A DNA stretch of 7,782 bases, taken from contig JACQUT010000301.1 of assembly GCA_016267585.1 (NCBI GenBank), forward strand, positions 1-7,782, written 5' to 3'. The notes beneath the pieces are model-generated. The model made no database searches, was not told the origin of the DNA, and saw only the letters and a program-made list of their open reading frames with translations. A program made the position numbers and the translations under genes. This stretch comes from Cyanobacteria bacterium NC_groundwater_1444_Ag_S-0.65um_54_12. Its GTDB lineage: Bacteria > Cyanobacteriota > Sericytochromatia > S15B-MN24 > VGJW01. Every line of letters starts with the position of its first letter. Within the stretch, counting starts at the first letter, position 1. Below, piece by piece: positions 5,758 to 7,782 of the stretch.

Positions 5758-7446
5758 ATGACCTCTGATAAGACTTCACAAACCGTAAATAAGCTGCGCA
5801 AGCTAGATATCGCCATCAACCTATCAGGTATCTTGGCGGTCCTGTTGATGGCATTCACTTTTGCGGCAGGCAACTATTTTACCAAGGAGATTCCATTCGT
5901 CTGGGCGAGCTATGCTCGAACTGCTGGCTGGGTATTTATCAGCCTTTATATCCTGGGTGCCGTTTATCAGAGCCGGGAGTGGCTCTGGAACACGGCACGC
6001 TCGGAGCGGGCCCAGTCAGGTAGCAATTTGCTACTGCAAGTGGTGCTGGTGATCGCGATAGTGGGTGCTCTCAATTACCTGGGTACTCGCCATCACAAGC
6101 GCTGGGACTTGACCGAAAACAAGCAATATTCCCTTTCCGAGCAGACCATGAAGATCGTCAAAGATCTGCCCGGCAAGGTCAAGGTGACGATGTTCGCCAA
6201 CCCGGCCGATCGGTCCAATCAAAACAACCGTGATCTCTGGGCCGAGTATGCCTACGCTGATGCTGGCAAGGTCGAGTTCCGGGCCATCGATGCCGATCGC
6301 GAGCCACAAAAAGTAATGCAATTCATCCAGGCACTGCCCAAGGATCAACAGAGCAAAGTACTGGAAAACGGAACGGTACGCCTCGGAACTATCCTGCTAG
6401 AGTACCGTGGCAACGTCACGCCAGTGACTGGCTATAACGAGCAAGATTTCACTTCGGCGCTGCTAAAGGCTACTCGTACATCCCAGAAGACCCTTTACTG
6501 GGCAGAGGGCCATGGGGAAAGCGATCCGGATTCTTGGGGCCCCGAAGGTATGGGGCAGATCAAGCAAGCGCTGGAAAAGCAAAACTACAAGATCGACAAG
6601 TTGACACTATTTACCAAGACTGACGTTCCGGCCGATGCAACGGTACTGGTGATCGCTGCTCCGCAAAAGCCCTATCAAGAAGCGGAGATCCAGGAGCTGA
6701 CGCGTTACGTGGCACGCGGCGGCAAAGTCCTGCTCATGTTGTGGCCCAACAGCGCTACCGGTTTAGAAAAGTGGTTAGCCGAGCATTATGCGACGACCCC
6801 CAACCAAGATATCGTCCTGGAAATGGACCCGCGCTACACGTTGAACTTCAATCCCACCATGCCGGCAGTGGTGAAATATCCTTTCCATGCCATCACCCAG
6901 TCCTTCCAGAATTATCGGATCGCCACCGTGTTTCCGCGGTCGCGCTCCTTCCAGATCGCCGACAAGAAGCCCGAGGGCGTGGTAGTCGAGCCGCTGGCTG
7001 AGTCCACCGATCAGTCCCAAGGGAAAATTGGCAAGGATATCGGCGCTCCCTTCAATCCCAGCACTGACCTCAAGGGCCCGCTAAAACTGGCGGTAGCCAT
7101 CACGGCCACGACCAAGGCCAGTGAATCGGCTAGCCTGGATGCCAGCGCCTCGGTCGCTGTTACCCCCAAGGAAAAGGAGTACAAGGGAAGATTGGTGGCC
7201 ATCGGCTCACCTTTCTTCGCCGGTAACCAGCTGGCTCAACGTTTTGGCAATGGCGATTTCTTCCTTGCCAGCATGAACTGGCTGGCCGAAGAAGAGAGCC
7301 TGGTATCTATCCCGCCCAAATCCACCGAAACGCGTACGGTGGAATTACTGGGCGGAGCTCAGCGCAATCTGGGACTGGGCACGGTGCTTTTCCCCCCATC
7401 CGCATTGCTTTTGGTCGGTCTACTGATCTGGTGGCGCAGGAGGTAA
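5758..7446 (+). CDS. GldG-family ABC transporter auxiliary membrane protein
   Basis: The protein has 562 residues. Three N-terminal membrane helices (about 20-40, 54-71, 90-108) are followed by the family hallmark RWDLTENKQYSLS (115-127). A large extracytoplasmic part comes next, with an alpha/beta domain in which YWAEGHGE (247-254) and the downstream VLVIAAP and GGKVLLML strands resemble the ABC_transp_aux/GldG fold. One C-terminal helix (about 540-559) ends in a basic RRR tail. The protein should anchor beside the permease and present its bulk outside the membrane. In Flavobacterium GldG works with GldA and GldF in gliding; elsewhere homologues are widespread and mostly uncharacterised. A Ser/Ala-rich stretch (about 450-470) looks like a flexible linker or loop. 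The family call is confident from the hallmark and gene order; the molecular task is unknown. Confidence -1.
   Translation: MTSDKTSQTVNKLRKLDIAINLSGILAVLLMAFTFAAGNYFTKEIPFVWASYARTAGWVFISLYILGAVYQSREWLWNTARSERAQSGSNLLLQVVLVIAIVGALNYLGTRHHKRWDLTENKQYSLSEQTMKIVKDLPGKVKVTMFANPADRSNQNNRDLWAEYAYADAGKVEFRAIDADREPQKVMQFIQALPKDQQSKVLENGTVRLGTILLEYRGNVTPVTGYNEQDFTSALLKATRTSQKTLYWAEGHGESDPDSWGPEGMGQIKQALEKQNYKIDKLTLFTKTDVPADATVLVIAAPQKPYQEAEIQELTRYVARGGKVLLMLWPNSATGLEKWLAEHYATTPNQDIVLEMDPRYTLNFNPTMPAVVKYPFHAITQSFQNYRIATVFPRSRSFQIADKKPEGVVVEPLAESTDQSQGKIGKDIGAPFNPSTDLKGPLKLAVAITATTKASESASLDASASVAVTPKEKEYKGRLVAIGSPFFAGNQLAQRFGNGDFFLASMNWLAEEESLVSIPPKSTETRTVELLGGAQRNLGLGTVLFPPSALLLVGLLIWWRRR
7438..7443 (+). 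promoter_or_regulatory. Ribosome binding site of the DUF4340-type gene
   Basis: AGGAGG forms the last two Arg codons of the GldG-type gene, 12 nt before ATG 7456. Confidence -1.
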
Positions 7447-7455
7447 GTATCACGA

Positions 7456-7782
7456 ATGAAGTGGCAATCGACCGCTATTTTGGCTGTACTGGCCATAGGA
7501 ATTGGATCTTACATCTATTTCGTCGAGCGCAAGGCTGCTGCGCCACCCTCCGATGACCGGACCATCTTCATCTGGAACATGTCCGATAACCAGGCAGAGC
7601 CGGTCAATCGCGTGATGTTGCGGGCCGGTGACAAAAAAGTGACCTACGTCAAGCAGTCACCAGCGCCCACTCCCAAGCCGACTGGCAGCAATACGCCAGA
7701 GCCATGGGCTACTCCACCACAGCCGACCTGGCATTTAGAAGGTAAGCTAGATAGGGGACTGACGTATACCTGGGATTCAGCC
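7456..7782 (+). CDS. DUF4340-type membrane-anchored protein (3' partial)
   Basis: The first 109 codons are open to the right window edge. A short basic start (MKWQS) leads into one membrane helix (about 7-22, ending YIYFVE), then a segment DRTIFIWN...VNRVMLRAGDKKVTYVK (residues 35-66) shaped like the opening beta strands of DUF4340 proteins, which commonly follow GldG genes. A Pro/Thr-rich insert (about 68-91) comes just before TWHLEG, where the family often has a Trp-containing strand. The gene begins 9 nt after the previous stop and has a strong SD. The product is expected to be anchored in the inner membrane with its bulk outside, next to the GldG-type protein. Assignment rests on gene order, size of the anchor and general sequence style, because most of the protein lies outside the window. 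Confidence -1.
   Translation, partial: MKWQSTAILAVLAIGIGSYIYFVERKAAAPPSDDRTIFIWNMSDNQAEPVNRVMLRAGDKKVTYVKQSPAPTPKPTGSNTPEPWATPPQPTWHLEGKLDRGLTYTWDSA

Noticed and set aside
4064..7782. Gliding motility locus
   Set aside because: Only the GldA/F/G-type set is present; this set is widespread in non-gliding bacteria and no other gld genes are visible.

Overview
The window holds two co-directional (+ strand) gene clusters from a bacterium, separated by a 230-nt non-coding gap at 3834-4063. The DNA is fairly G+C-rich and Shine-Dalgarno (SD) sites are strong. Start codons are ATG apart from one GTG. The phylum cannot be fixed from this sequence. The lipoprotein signal and the IPT/TIG and bacterial Ig-like domains show only that the cell displays large modular surface proteins. 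The GldA/GldF/GldG/DUF4340-type ABC cluster occurs in many phyla.

Region 1 (1-3833) encodes two exported or surface proteins, 15 nt apart and probably co-transcribed. The first is cut by the left window edge. It carries two carboxypeptidase-regulatory-like folds, the first interrupted by a tandem eight-residue 'xISNNxxG' repeat, then an IPT/TIG domain and two Ig-like (Big-type) domains. The second is a complete 745-residue lipoprotein with a clear lipobox (LVGC). It continues with an Ig-like domain, an IPT/TIG domain, another Ig-like domain and about seven beta-propeller-like repeats. The two proteins share a domain style and a strikingly conserved 34-nt segment (31/34 identical) placed in different domain contexts.

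The gap at 3834-4063 is visibly A+T-richer. It contains a weak terminator-like hairpin, a sigma70-type promoter (TTGACA-N19-TAAAAT) whose -10 box forms one arm of a perfect inverted repeat, and a leader of roughly 145 nt ending in an SD.

Region 2 (4064-7782) is a tight operon: ABC ATPase, six-helix ABC-2-type permease, GldG-type auxiliary membrane protein, and the start of a DUF4340-type membrane-anchored protein that runs off the right edge. The first pair overlaps and the others are 7 and 9 nt apart. For each of the last three genes the SD lies in the final codons of the gene before it, which suggests translational coupling. The first three products should form one inner-membrane complex of ATP motor, channel and large extracytoplasmic partner. 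The transported substrate is unknown in this family, and nothing here shows that the system serves gliding motility.
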